The notes beneath the pieces were generated by a model. That model ran no database searches. It had not been told where the DNA came from and saw only the letters and a list, made by a program, of their open reading frames with translations. Source: Lachnospiraceae bacterium (GTDB lineage: Bacteria > Bacillota > Clostridia > Lachnospirales > Lachnospiraceae). Taken from it: a stretch of 48,609 nt of DNA. Positions 17,068 through 26,217 of the stretch are shown here, piece after piece (position 1 is the stretch's first letter; each line of letters begins with the position of its first letter). The DNA lies in NCBI GenBank assembly GCA_017622505.1, contig JAGAQZ010000139.1:1-48609 (forward strand), given 5' to 3'. A program made the translations under genes and the position numbers.

Positions 17068-20000
17068 TTAATATCCTAAATAACTGATATTCATATCAAC
17101 ATTGGTACTGATACCATTTACCTTACCCTTATCAGAATACTGCCACATATCGTATCTGCTTGAATACGTAGGCTGGGATGCATACTGCGCAAGCCAAATC
17201 TTGTATCCGTTCAATGAACTTACATTTAAGGAATCCTGATACCAACTCTTACATGCATATACACCCGGAGTATATCCCGCACTCTTAATTGTCTCACAGA
17301 AAGCCTTACATACTGCAGTTCTTGTATCCTTGCTGATGCCGTTGGCTCTACCGCCACTAGTCCATTCCGTATCAATGAAAATCGGATATGAAATCTTGTA
17401 ATCCTTTGCCAGCGCAATTGCCATTGAAGCCTCTTCAACCGCTTCCTTCTCGTTTACTGCCTGTGAGAAGAAATAAAGTCCGACTTTCAATCCAGCCTTA
17501 GTTGCGCCCTTGATATTGGCTTCAAACATAGGGTCTTTTACCAATACACCGGTAGAAGAACCACGGTAACCACAACGGATAACAACAAAGGAAATTCCCG
17601 AACTCTTAACCGCATTCCAATCAATGGTTCCCTGCCACTTACTAACGTCGATACCTAACACGCCGCCGTTCATTGATAATGAACCGTCACTTGCAAAGTT
17701 ATATTTTACGCCGGAAATAACCTGTTCGCCAGTTACTTTTTTACCGTTCTCATCAAAGAAATAAGTCTTTCCGTTTAGTGTCTGCCATCCGTAATAAACA
17801 TAAGTAGGCTCTGCCTCGATATAGAATGCTGTTGCAGTATAATAATCCGCCCATTTCGCCTGTACATACTTACCGCTGGCATCTTTGATAAATACCTGAT
17901 TGCCGGCAGCATCTTTCAACAGCGTAGTTGTATCCTTTTTGGGATTAGGCTTAACGGTAATGGTTACCGTCGCTGTTAAAGGTTTGCTATCTTTACCGTT
18001 CTCAACAGTGGTTACTGTAATAATTGCAGTACCCTTGGCAACACCGGTTACAACACCCTTGTCATCTACGGTTGCAATCTCTTTCTTGTCAACTGTATAC
18101 TTAACAGTTTTATCTTTAACGTAATTCTCTACAGCCGGAACGATTGTATATGTCTCACCTACAAGCACTTCAGCTTTATCAGCGTTTACTTTAAGACTCA
18201 AATCGCCGGCAACTACAATCTTAACTTCGCACTTTGCCGTAAGCGTTCCTGTTTTTCCGTCTTTATCTGCACCCTTTGCCGTTGCAGTAATTGTTGCTGT
18301 GCTTCCCACCGTAGCGTCTGCTGTAGGTTTTACAACACCATTTGCATCTACGGTTACAACCTTTGTATCACTACTTGTCCAAGTCACACCTGTATCAAAT
18401 CCTGTACCTTCACCGGTAACAGTTGCCTTTAATGTAGTTCCTTCTGTTGAACCCTTCTTAATCTCTACCGTGGCCGGTTCAATTTTGACACCTGTTACAT
18501 AACCAGTTGCCACAGGTGCAGTAATTGTTACATTAAATGTATGAACATCTGTTACTGTTTCAGTTGTCGGCGCCGGTGTTGGTTCAGTTGTCTCAGATGA
18601 GGAATCCGTAGATGGTTCACTAGTTTCCGGAGTCGTAACTTTGGTCTTGACAACAGTACAGGTTACAGTGCCGGTTCCTGCTGTACTTCCCGCAGTAATC
18701 GTTGCACTTCTTCCGTTACCCGATACGGTTAAATCTCCGGAAGCCGCCCAGGTATACTGGTAGCTTGTAAAATCGGCAGTTTCACTTCCGCTCAACGTAG
18801 CAGTCGCCGTCTTTCCGGTTTCAACTGTAATTGCTGTTTCCGAAATATCTGCAACTTTCCTAAATCCCCCTAGTGAAGCGCTTGTCAATGTCATAGGATC
18901 TGTGATAGTAGTTTTATCTACCGGGGCATATCCGTCTTCGCCTGACTTTATTTTTTTCTCCGAAGGCACCCATTTTACAGTATCCGCAAGAAGTGTTTCC
19001 TGCTCAATATTATCCTTATCCTGGGTATCTTCCACCGCTACATTAATTTCATCTTCGGTTTTGATTTCATCAAGCACATTGATTACCTGATATGAAATCT
19101 TATCTTTAACCATTACTTTAGTAGGATCTGTCGGGAAAGAAAAATCACCGATAGACTTAATGGTAATCATATATGCTCCGCCTTTTAAGCCATCCTGATA
19201 AATCAAACCGTCTTTATCCTCATCAACCCATGTCAGCGTCTCGTTAGACGGAGTTACAACCTCTAACTCAAACGCTACACCAGTCAACAATTTATCATTG
19301 GTTTTATCACTGAATTTAATCTTAAGATCTTTTTCAATAGATGTAAAACTTACCGAAACCATAACGGCTTCTTCTTCCCCCTCTTCCGAAGGAATAAAAG
19401 CCTCACCAATAATATCACCACCACTGGTAGATACAATACGATTAATACCGTTTCGACCAATGGTATCCATTTCGCTCAACTGCATACCGATTGACGTAAA
19501 CTCACCAAAATCCTCAACTCTGTTGTGATTATCATTCCAGAACACAAGCACAAACACAAGAATTACAGCTGCCAGAACACCGGTCAAACCAATTACGGCA
19601 TCCATCCAAGATAAATTCAAAATAAAACGCTCAAACGCATTTTTCTTTTTACGCTGTACCTTAATATTTTTACCGTTACCTGTTTTGGGTTTTGCCTTAC
19701 TTTCTTCTTTATCCATATTTGCCTGACTTCTAACCTGTCCGGGATGTTTCTTCGGTGCAGTAGTTGTCTTCTTAGTTCTTACTATTTCTCCGGCACGAGA
19801 TGACACCGCTCCCACTTCCGTCTCTTCTACTGCTAATGTTTCTGCAACCGAAACAGCCGGAATCACTCTGGTAATTCCAATATCTTCTTGCGCTGCTTCT
19901 TTCCCACTTTCTTCCTTAGTTTCCTGTGCATCAATAATATCCAACAAATCCTGCATTTGAGAAGATGTAACATCCCCACTTACTTGCGCATTAATATCTG

Positions 20001-20154
20001 CAACAGGAATAACCTTAGTAGCTTCCACATCAACAGGGTCTACATTTTCACCCTGCAACGTTTCTACGGTAGAACGCACCAATGTTTCTTCATCAATATT
20101 GAATTCCGCGTCATCGGACCATTCCAGCTCTTCCAAATTTAATTCTTTTCTCAT
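17068..20154 (-). CDS. Large membrane-anchored GH25 muramidase with Ig-like and cell-wall-binding domains
   Basis: Residues 1-170 are acidic then basic and probably cytoplasmic, with two copies of a T-[KR]-V-I-P motif (46-50, 95-99). One membrane helix spans about 184-206. A beta-rich prealbumin/CnaB-like domain (about 265-360) and KTEDEI linker match the short GH25 paralog at 9139-10356. Bacterial Ig-like domains follow at about 425-545, 550-648 and 652-735; the first contains a Ser/Thr/Pro-rich spacer at 507-533. A choline-binding-type repeat (GWQTLNGKTYFFDENGKKVTG) lies at about 789-828. The GH25 barrel fills 832-1028 with Asp836 and Asp928/Glu930 conserved. It should cleave glycan strands while tethered, with a reach across the wall. 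Its own promoter and terminator make it monocistronic. Confidence 0.93.
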   Translation of the reverse strand: MRKELNLEELEWSDDAEFNIDEETLVRSTVETLQGENVDPVDVEATKVIPVADINAQVSGDVTSSQMQDLLDIIDAQETKEESGKEAAQEDIGITRVIPAVSVAETLAVEETEVGAVSSRAGEIVRTKKTTTAPKKHPGQVRSQANMDKEESKAKPKTGNGKNIKVQRKKKNAFERFILNLSWMDAVIGLTGVLAAVILVFVLVFWNDNHNRVEDFGEFTSIGMQLSEMDTIGRNGINRIVSTSGGDIIGEAFIPSEEGEEEAVMVSVSFTSIEKDLKIKFSDKTNDKLLTGVAFELEVVTPSNETLTWVDEDKDGLIYQDGLKGGAYMITIKSIGDFSFPTDPTKVMVKDKISYQVINVLDEIKTEDEINVAVEDTQDKDNIEQETLLADTVKWVPSEKKIKSGEDGYAPVDKTTITDPMTLTSASLGGFRKVADISETAITVETGKTATATLSGSETADFTSYQYTWAASGDLTVSGNGRSATITAGSTAGTGTVTCTVVKTKVTTPETSEPSTDSSSETTEPTPAPTTETVTDVHTFNVTITAPVATGYVTGVKIEPATVEIKKGSTEGTTLKATVTGEGTGFDTGVTWTSSDTKVVTVDANGVVKPTADATVGSTATITATAKGADKDGKTGTLTAKCEVKIVVAGDLSLKVNADKAEVLVGETYTIVPAVENYVKDKTVKYTVDKKEIATVDDKGVVTGVAKGTAIITVTTVENGKDSKPLTATVTITVKPNPKKDTTTLLKDAAGNQVFIKDASGKYVQAKWADYYTATAFYIEAEPTYVYYGWQTLNGKTYFFDENGKKVTGEQVISGVKYNFASDGSLSMNGGVLGIDVSKWQGTIDWNAVKSSGISFVVIRCGYRGSSTGVLVKDPMFEANIKGATKAGLKVGLYFFSQAVNEKEAVEEASMAIALAKDYKISYPIFIDTEWTSGGRANGISKDTRTAVCKAFCETIKSAGYTPGVYACKSWYQDSLNVSSLNGYKIWLAQYASQPTYSSRYDMWQYSDKGKVNGISTNVDMNISYLGY

Positions 20155-20218
20155 CTTTCTTTCAATCCTTTATCTTAATCAATAAGCCATTTTGCCTACA
20201 TTGTAACATTTGCGTAAT

Positions 20219-20247
20219 ATTATACCACGCACACTTTCAGCTTTCAA
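20219..20247 (-). promoter_or_regulatory. Strong promoter of the large GH25 gene
   Basis: TTGAAA (20242-20247) and TATAAT (20219-20224) are separated by exactly 17 bp. TG plus one base precedes the -10, forming an extended element. This is the best sigma-A-type promoter in the window. It implies a 5' leader of about 55-60 bp. Confidence 0.85.
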
Positions 20248-20302
20248 CATCTTTTCTTTTTTATTATATGGTAAAATATGTATCCCTTTTGCATCTTTTC
20301 GC

Positions 20303-20338
20303 AAAACAAAAACAGAGCCCTATGCGTAGAGCCCTGTT
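20303..20338 (-). terminator. Rho-independent terminator of the gmd-fcl-manC-manA operon
   Basis: On the minus strand a 12-bp stem (AACAGGGCTCTA with TAGGGCTCTGTT, two G-U pairs) closes the loop CGCA and is followed by TTTTTGTTTTG. It overlaps the manA stop codon. It separates the GDP-sugar operon from the large GH25 gene. Confidence 0.9.
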
Positions 20339-21338
20339 AACACCTTATTTTCAGTAATTGCATCTTCCCTTTCAGCATAATTCCATCACAATTTGCAGGA
20401 ATAAAAATACAATTTCCTTTTTTTATATTCATCCTTTCCGTATGTTGCAATTCACCCTCGCCCTCAATACACAAAAGAATATTAAAAGATTCTTTTCCGG
20501 CCGCTACCAATCCGATGTTTTCCATTCCACAAACATTTACAAGCATTCTTTCTACCTGGAAATATTTGCAACGACATAAAAGCTCCGTCGCACAACCCGG
20601 CTTATACTGTAATACTCGCATAGGTTGATGCGGTTCTCCACTTTTTTGTATATTTGCCACCTCTAAGGCCTTATCGAGATGCAATTCTCTTAAGTTTCCG
20701 CTTTGATCTTTTCGATTATAATCATACAAACGATAGGTAACATTAGAATTCTGTTGTATTTCTGCAAGCAAAATCCCCTCACCAATTGCATGAACCAGCC
20801 CCGGTTCAATGTAAAAAACATCGTCTTTTTGTACCGGCACTTTTTGCAAATACTTTTCAATAGTACCCTCTTTTATTGCTTTTTTTATGGTTTCTTCGTT
20901 CATATCCTGATGAAATCCATACACAAGTCTGGCATCTTCCTTGGCATCCAGTACATACCACATTTCCGCCTTGCCGTTTCCCCCGTTTTCATATATTCTC
21001 GCATACTCATCATCCGGATGCACCTGTACAGAAGCTGCCTGACCTGCGTCAATTAGCTTGATAAGCACCGGCAGTTCTCCTTCACCGCAGATTGCCTTTG
21101 GATGCGTTCCAAGCATCGACGGATACTTTCTGATTGCCGCATCAAGAGACATTCCTTTTAATTCTCCGCTATCGATAATGCTCACACCATCCGGGTGCAC
21201 GGAACACTCCCAGGTTTCTGCCAGTGGGCTGATACCATAATTTTTCCCGTACTCTTTTTCCAGCCGTTCGCCGCCCCATAAATAGTCTTTACAGGCCGGT
21301 TTCAGCTTAAAAGGTTGTAAAACAGACACTATATTCAC
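20337..21338 (-). CDS. manA: Mannose-6-phosphate isomerase, class I
   Basis: This type I PMI interconverts fructose-6-phosphate and mannose-6-phosphate, feeding GDP-mannose. Seen motifs are the early CKDYLWGGERL, the metal site SVQVHPDDEYA, the Glu of GKAEMWYVL and the PGLVHAIGEGILLAEIQQNSNVTYRLYDY segment. A GTG at 21338 is taken as the start. It gives a 333-residue protein close to the short Firmicute form, and GGAG lies 12 bp upstream, overlapping the manC stop. An in-frame ATG at 21386 would add 16 residues inside manC without a ribosome site. It is the last gene of the operon. Confidence 0.92.
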   Translation of the reverse strand: MNIVSVLQPFKLKPACKDYLWGGERLEKEYGKNYGISPLAETWECSVHPDGVSIIDSGELKGMSLDAAIRKYPSMLGTHPKAICGEGELPVLIKLIDAGQAASVQVHPDDEYARIYENGGNGKAEMWYVLDAKEDARLVYGFHQDMNEETIKKAIKEGTIEKYLQKVPVQKDDVFYIEPGLVHAIGEGILLAEIQQNSNVTYRLYDYNRKDQSGNLRELHLDKALEVANIQKSGEPHQPMRVLQYKPGCATELLCRCKYFQVERMLVNVCGMENIGLVAAGKESFNILLCIEGEGELQHTERMNIKKGNCIFIPANCDGIMLKGKMQLLKIRC

Positions 21339-21354
21339 TTCGCTAAAATTCTCC

Positions 21355-22671
21355 TTAGAAGTCAAGGTCGTGTTTCTTTTTGTCATCTACAGAAATCTCC
21401 CTGCCTAACTGGACCTCAATCAATTTCAATTCCGTAACAGCAATAATCGTATGCTTGCATCCTGCCTGCATCGTAATCACATCTCCGGCACTGACGGACT
21501 GTTCCATACCGTCAACAATCGTTCTTCCTTTGCCGGAAATAATGGTCCACATCTCATTACGGCGCTCATGGCTATGATAATTCATTTGATGACCGGCCTT
21601 CAATGTCACCTTAATGGTCATGCTCTCATCTTCCACATCCATAACGCGGTAGCTTCCCCAGGATTTTTCAGCATACATAATTTGCCCTTCAATGTTATCC
21701 ACATAAGGCTTAATATAACTTGACTGATTTTTATCCGAAACTAAGATGCCGTCCGGACTTGCAGAAACTACCACATCCTTAAGTCCCATACATAAAAGCG
21801 GTAGGTCTAATTCATTGATTACATGAACATTTTCACAGGTTTCGTCCATAATACCTTTACCGATAATCGGCTCTTCCATTGCCTCCGTCAAGGTATTCCA
21901 GGTGCCCAAATCTTTCCACTCGCCCGCAAAACGCATAACCGCAATATCGTCTTCTTTTTCTACGACGGCATAGTCGAAACTGATTTTGGTCAAAGTATCG
22001 TATTTATTGAACAAATCATAATAGTCCGTAAAATCAATCAGTTCATGGGCACGTTTTAAAACATACCCCAACTTATACGCAAACACTCCACCATTCCACA
22101 ACGCACCCTTGGAAATATAATCTTTGGCTGTTTCCGCGTCAGGTTTTTCCTTAAAAGTATCTACCGGGCTGACCTGTTCCTTGCTTCGCGGAATGATATA
22201 ACCATACTTTTCACTGGGATAGGTAGGCTCAATTCCCATCAAAACAAGATTTGCCTCGCCATCTGCCGCCAAATCACCTAATGATTTTAATGCCTTAAAA
22301 TAGCTTTCATCCACATAGGGGTCAACAGGACATACTACAACCGCCTCTTCCTCCGAAACACCCTGCACATCATGCAGATAGGCGGTAGCCAGGGCAATAG
22401 CCGGGAAAGTATCCCGACGGCAGGGTTCCAAAGAAATCCCCACATCACTTCCAAGCTGGTTGTGAATTGCAGAAACCTGATTCTTGGATGTTGCTATAGT
22501 GACCTTGGCATCTGCATCAATCAGGCGAATCTGACGATACATACGCTGAACCATAGACTCGTATTCGCCGTCCGCACCTTTAAAAATTTTGATAAACTGT
22601 TTTGATCTTATATCATTTGACAAGGGCCAAAGTCTTTTGCCCGAACCGCCGGATAAAAGTACAATATTCAT
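21355..22671 (-). CDS. manC: Mannose-1-phosphate guanylyltransferase
   Basis: The 438-residue protein has the nucleotidyltransferase opening LLSGGSGKRLWPLSNDIRSKQF, VVCPVDPYVDESYF, the FKEKPD motif and a C-terminal cupin (about 335-420) with GHQMNYHSHERRNEMWTIISGKG. The cupin is the extra module of bifunctional PMI/GMP enzymes, but with a separate manA present it need not be active in isomerisation. The product is GDP-mannose from GTP and mannose-1-phosphate. GGAGG precedes the ATG. Phosphomannomutase (ManB) is not encoded nearby. Confidence 0.95.
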   Translation of the reverse strand: MNIVLLSGGSGKRLWPLSNDIRSKQFIKIFKGADGEYESMVQRMYRQIRLIDADAKVTIATSKNQVSAIHNQLGSDVGISLEPCRRDTFPAIALATAYLHDVQGVSEEEAVVVCPVDPYVDESYFKALKSLGDLAADGEANLVLMGIEPTYPSEKYGYIIPRSKEQVSPVDTFKEKPDAETAKDYISKGALWNGGVFAYKLGYVLKRAHELIDFTDYYDLFNKYDTLTKISFDYAVVEKEDDIAVMRFAGEWKDLGTWNTLTEAMEEPIIGKGIMDETCENVHVINELDLPLLCMGLKDVVVSASPDGILVSDKNQSSYIKPYVDNIEGQIMYAEKSWGSYRVMDVEDESMTIKVTLKAGHQMNYHSHERRNEMWTIISGKGRTIVDGMEQSVSAGDVITMQAGCKHTIIAVTELKLIEVQLGREISVDDKKKHDLDF

Positions 22672-22728
22672 AGCAACCTCCGTATTTTATCTCAAATCTA
22701 AAATTCCGTTTTTTCTTTCATCCTATCA

Positions 22729-23673
22729 CTATCGCTCCGCACGCATAGGATTGTTCAAAAAGTCTTCGTAGGATAAACGAATTCCTTCTTCCAACTCCGT
22801 TTTATAGGTCCATCCGAGAGCCTTCGCCTTCGATACATCCAAAAGCTTTCTCGGGGTTCCGTTGGGTTTCGTAGTATCCCAAAGAATCTCGCCTTCATAG
22901 CCTACTACTTTGGCAACCAATTCAGTCAGTTCTTTAATCGACAATTCTTTGCCGGTACCGGCATTCACTGTTTCGTCACCGCTGTAATGATTCATTAAAA
23001 ATACACATAAGTTTGCCAAATCATCAACATAAAGAAACTCTCTTAACGGACTTCCGTCACCCCAACAGGTAACTGAAGGCGCACCGGTTTCTTTCGCCTC
23101 GTGGAAACGGCGAATCAACGCCGGAAGCACATGGCTGTGAGTGGGGTGATAATTATCATTCGGGCCATACAGATTTGTAGGCATCACCGAAATATAATCC
23201 GTGCCGTACTGTTTATTTAAAAACTCGCAATACTTCAAGCCGGAAATTTTAGCAAGGGCATAAGCCTCATTGGTCTTCTCAAGTTCAGAAGTCAAAAGGC
23301 AGTCTTCTTTCATAGGCTGCGGTGCCATTCTGGGATAAATGCAGGACGACCCCAAAAATTCCAGCTTTTTACAGCCATTCTTCCAAGCAGAATGGATCAC
23401 ATTCATCTCAAGAATCATATTTTCATACATAAAATCCGCCAGCGCGCTTTGGTTTGCCACAATACCGCCCACCTTAGCCGCCGCCAGGAATACATATTCC
23501 GGTTTCTCCGCCTCAAAAAAGGCCTCTACCTGATCCTGACGACACAAGTCCAATTCCGCATGGGTTCTTGTAATAATGTTTGTATACCCCTGGCGATCTA
23601 ACTCTCTGACAATCGCCGAACCAACCATTCCGCGGTGTCCTGCCACATATATTTTTGCATTTAAATCCATCAT
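22729..23673 (-). CDS. fcl: GDP-L-fucose synthase
   Basis: This 314-residue SDR epimerase/reductase has the NADP loop AGHRGMVGSAIVREL, FLGSSCIYPRMAPQP with the catalytic Ser and Cys near 109-111, and Tyr138-x3-Lys142 (EAYALAK). It turns GDP-4-keto-6-deoxy-mannose into GDP-L-fucose. The immediately upstream gene supplies its substrate. A GGAG site precedes the paired ATG codons; either could start the protein. Confidence 0.96.
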   Translation of the reverse strand: MMDLNAKIYVAGHRGMVGSAIVRELDRQGYTNIITRTHAELDLCRQDQVEAFFEAEKPEYVFLAAAKVGGIVANQSALADFMYENMILEMNVIHSAWKNGCKKLEFLGSSCIYPRMAPQPMKEDCLLTSELEKTNEAYALAKISGLKYCEFLNKQYGTDYISVMPTNLYGPNDNYHPTHSHVLPALIRRFHEAKETGAPSVTCWGDGSPLREFLYVDDLANLCVFLMNHYSGDETVNAGTGKELSIKELTELVAKVVGYEGEILWDTTKPNGTPRKLLDVSKAKALGWTYKTELEEGIRLSYEDFLNNPMRAER

Positions 23674-23753
23674 ATTGGTTTCTCCGTATATTTTATAAAA
23701 TCTATATCTCGTCTAATTTTTTTACTATTGATATTAAAATATCCAACACACGC

Positions 23754-24812
23754 TTACGCCTGTGTAGCTTTCTTTAACGCAGCCTCCCTCTTTGCAAGGG
23801 CTCTGTCATGCTCTGCCATAATGCGAACCAATTCCGCATAGCTTGTCTTTTGAGGATTCCAGCCCAATACTGTCTTTGCCTTGGTCGGGTCGCCCCACAA
23901 GTTGTCCACATCAGTAGGACGGAACCATGCAGGATTTACGCACACCAACATTTTACCCGTTTCTGCATCGTACCCCTTCTCTTCCAAACCTTTTCCTTCC
24001 CAGCGGATGGTAATACCGTTGGCCGCAAATGCTTTCTCGGTAAAATCTCGCACCGTATGCTGTTCACCCGTAGCAATAACAAAATCCTCCGGTGTATCGT
24101 GCTGTAACATCATCCACATACATTCTACGTAGTCCTTGGCGTATCCCCAGTCACGAAGAGAATCCATATTACCAAGTTCCAAATGGTCCTGTAATCCTTC
24201 TGCAATACGGCCTGCTGCCAAAGTGATTTTACGGGTAACAAAAGTTTCACCACGGCGTTCTGATTCATGGTTAAATAAAATACCGTTAACCGCAAACATT
24301 CCGTAAGCTTCTCTATACTCCTTCGTAATCCAGAAACCGTACTGTTTCGCAACCGCATAGGGACTGTAAGGATGAAAAGGCGTAGTTTCCTTCTGGGGAA
24401 CCTCCTCCACCTTACCGTAAAGTTCTGAAGTAGATGCCTGATAAATTCTTGTTTTCTTTGTTAAATCAAGCATTCTTACCGCTTCTAAAATTCGCAAAAC
24501 GCCCAACGCATCTACATCGCCTGAATATTCCGGTACATCAAAAGACACCTGCACATGCGACTGCGCAGCCAGGTTGTAGATTTCATCCGGCTCCACCATA
24601 CGAATGATACGAATCAGAGAAGACGAATCTGTCAAATCACCATCATGAAGTTTAATACTGCCCGCTTCAATCAAATGATTGATACGACCTGTATTAGCAA
24701 TAGATGCACGTCTGGTAATTCCGTGTACCTCATATCCTTTCTCTAATAAAAATTCTGCAAGATAAGAACCATCCTGCCCTGTTATACCTGTAATCAATGC
24801 TTTCTTTGCCAT
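23754..24812 (-). CDS. gmd: GDP-mannose 4,6-dehydratase
   Basis: The 352-residue SDR has [27 protein letters not shown] at the start, the catalytic [22 protein letters not shown] (Tyr-x3-Lys) and [19 protein letters not shown], all Gmd hallmarks. It makes GDP-4-keto-6-deoxymannose for Fcl. It heads the GDP-fucose operon and is divergent from the araC-type gene across a 175-bp region with a palindrome. GAGG lies upstream of the start. Confidence 0.97.
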   Translation of the reverse strand: MAKKALITGITGQDGSYLAEFLLEKGYEVHGITRRASIANTGRINHLIEAGSIKLHDGDLTDSSSLIRIIRMVEPDEIYNLAAQSHVQVSFDVPEYSGDVDALGVLRILEAVRMLDLTKKTRIYQASTSELYGKVEEVPQKETTPFHPYSPYAVAKQYGFWITKEYREAYGMFAVNGILFNHESERRGETFVTRKITLAAGRIAEGLQDHLELGNMDSLRDWGYAKDYVECMWMMLQHDTPEDFVIATGEQHTVRDFTEKAFAANGITIRWEGKGLEEKGYDAETGKMLVCVNPAWFRPTDVDNLWGDPTKAKTVLGWNPQKTSYAELVRIMAEHDRALAKREAALKKATQA

Positions 24813-24918
24813 TGTTTTATCCTCTTTTCATAATTTAAAAATAACAGCCCAATCGCCACTGTTGCTATTTTATACCTCTTTTTAATCAATATTCAGTGTT
24901 ATTATTGTTTTTTACTAG

Positions 24919-24937
24919 CACAAAATTGACTTTTGTG
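24919..24937. promoter_or_regulatory. Perfect inverted repeat in the gmd/araC intergenic region (candidate operator)
   Basis: CACAAAA and TTTTGTG flank a five-base spacer. The spacer and right arm contain TTGACT, a possible -35 for the plus-strand regulator gene, but no -10 lies at normal spacing. The palindrome sits about 50 bp upstream of the regulator and 110 bp upstream of gmd, a plausible site for autoregulation or shared control. Confidence 0.45.
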
Positions 24938-24987
24938 TTATTCTTTATAAAAGTCTTATTTTTCGGTAGATTAGAGGTGTTTTATTT

Positions 24988-25860
24988 ATGAAAAATTCAC
25001 AATTACAGGACAAAATGGTAAATTCAAACCGTGTTTTATATACCCCTTCTGCATTTGCCAAAAACAATCTGATGTATTTACAGGAAATCGGACACTTACA
25101 GGCCTTGTCTACACATACCAGCAAACGATCCCGCCTGTCATCCTTTTTGTTTTTTTATGTGCAATCCGGTTCCGGAACTTTAACTTATGAAAGTAATACT
25201 TATGCACTTTCTGCAGGTGACTGTGTTTTTTTAGACTGCCGAAAAACCTATTCTCACCAAACCTCCGAAGATTTGTGGCACCTCCAATGGGCACATTTTG
25301 ACGGTCCTAACTTAAAAGAAATACACGCTAAATTCATTGGCGAAAACGATTCCCCGGTCTTCCGCCCCCTTTATGTCAATGTTTATGAAAACATCCTAAA
25401 CGAGTTGCAAGAACTTACCGCCCTGGAAAATAACGTACGAGATATGTTTATCAGTGAAAAATTGTCAGGGCTTCTTGCGCAAATTATGAATGATTGCCAA
25501 AACCGCGATTCTTATAAAATAATTCCGCAGAAATCCCTTGTTTTGGTCGAAATCAAAAAATACCTTGATGAACATTTCTACGATAAAATTACTTTGGAAG
25601 AATTATCGAAACTGTTTTATATAGACAAATACTATTTAACCCGACGCTTCAAGCAACATTACGGCACTACCGTCAACACCTATCTGCAGCAACAAAAAAT
25701 CACCCACGCCAAGCATCTTTTACGATTCTCAGATTTGTCCGTAGAACAAATCGCAAATGAATGTGGCATAGATGATCCAAACTATTTTGCACGATTATTT
25801 AAAAAAATTGAAGGTATAACCCCCGGCGAATTTCGCAGGAGTTGGAAAGGGTCGAAATAA
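24988..25860 (+). CDS. AraC-family transcriptional regulator
   Basis: The 290-residue protein has an N-terminal cupin-like sensor (about 45-150, with VQSGSGTLTYESNTYALSAGDCVFLDC) and a C-terminal double helix-turn-helix (about 190-288) with ITLEELSKLFYIDKYYLTRRFKQ and LSVEQIANECGIDDPNYFARLFKKIEGITPGEFR. Such regulators usually bind a sugar through the cupin and control a nearby operon. It is divergent from gmd, so the GDP-fucose operon is the natural candidate target; the effector is unknown. AGAGGTG lies 9 bp before the ATG. Confidence 0.93.
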   Translation: MKNSQLQDKMVNSNRVLYTPSAFAKNNLMYLQEIGHLQALSTHTSKRSRLSSFLFFYVQSGSGTLTYESNTYALSAGDCVFLDCRKTYSHQTSEDLWHLQWAHFDGPNLKEIHAKFIGENDSPVFRPLYVNVYENILNELQELTALENNVRDMFISEKLSGLLAQIMNDCQNRDSYKIIPQKSLVLVEIKKYLDEHFYDKITLEELSKLFYIDKYYLTRRFKQHYGTTVNTYLQQQKITHAKHLLRFSDLSVEQIANECGIDDPNYFARLFKKIEGITPGEFRRSWKGSK

Positions 25861-25872
25861 CCCGTTTTTTTC
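25849..25872 (+). terminator. Possible weak terminator after the araC-type gene
   Basis: A short GGGT/ACCC stem at the end of the gene is followed by GTTTTTTTC. The stem is only 4 bp, so this is a marginal call. Confidence 0.3.
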
Positions 25873-25874
25873 AA

Positions 25875-25903
25875 TTGACTTCCATCGCAAAAAATGACAT
25901 AAT
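25875..25903 (+). promoter_or_regulatory. Promoter of the small zinc-ribbon gene
   Basis: TTGACT (25875-25880) and CATAAT (25898-25903) are 17 bp apart on the plus strand, starting just past the araC-type stop codon. It implies a leader of about 75 bp and supports the small gene being real and separately transcribed. Confidence 0.65.
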
Positions 25904-25986
25904 GATTCCTACAATAACACAAAAGAATACTATTTTTATGCAAGATACAAATGAGATGAATAATAGCCCGAAAGGAGTCTTATCTT

Positions 25987-26217
25987 ATGTTGTATCTTCA
26001 TTTTTGCCCAAAATGCAACAGAATACATATTTTAAGCGGTCATCGCAAGCAATGTCCCGCCTGCGATAACCGCCTTTCTGAATTATCCGTTTCTTATGAA
26101 AAATATATTAAATACACTCTTGCCGAACGCGAAGTTCTTCTAAGCAACTGCATTAACCCTCTTTCCCGACACAAGATTGAACTTTCTTACGTCGATCGAT
26201 ATATACGCAAACCATAA
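25987..26217 (+). CDS. Small zinc-ribbon protein of unknown function
   Basis: This 76-residue ORF has two CxxC knuckles (Cys7/Cys10 in CPKC, Cys23/Cys26 in CPAC) spaced as in a rubredoxin-like zinc ribbon, then a helical, charged tail with YIKYTLAEREVLL. AAAGGAG lies 8 bp upstream of the ATG and a clear promoter precedes it, so it is not a shadow frame. Its last 65 bp overlap the end of the converging minus-strand membrane-protein gene. The product is likely cytoplasmic; no function can be assigned. Confidence 0.7.
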   Translation: MLYLHFCPKCNRIHILSGHRKQCPACDNRLSELSVSYEKYIKYTLAEREVLLSNCINPLSRHKIELSYVDRYIRKP

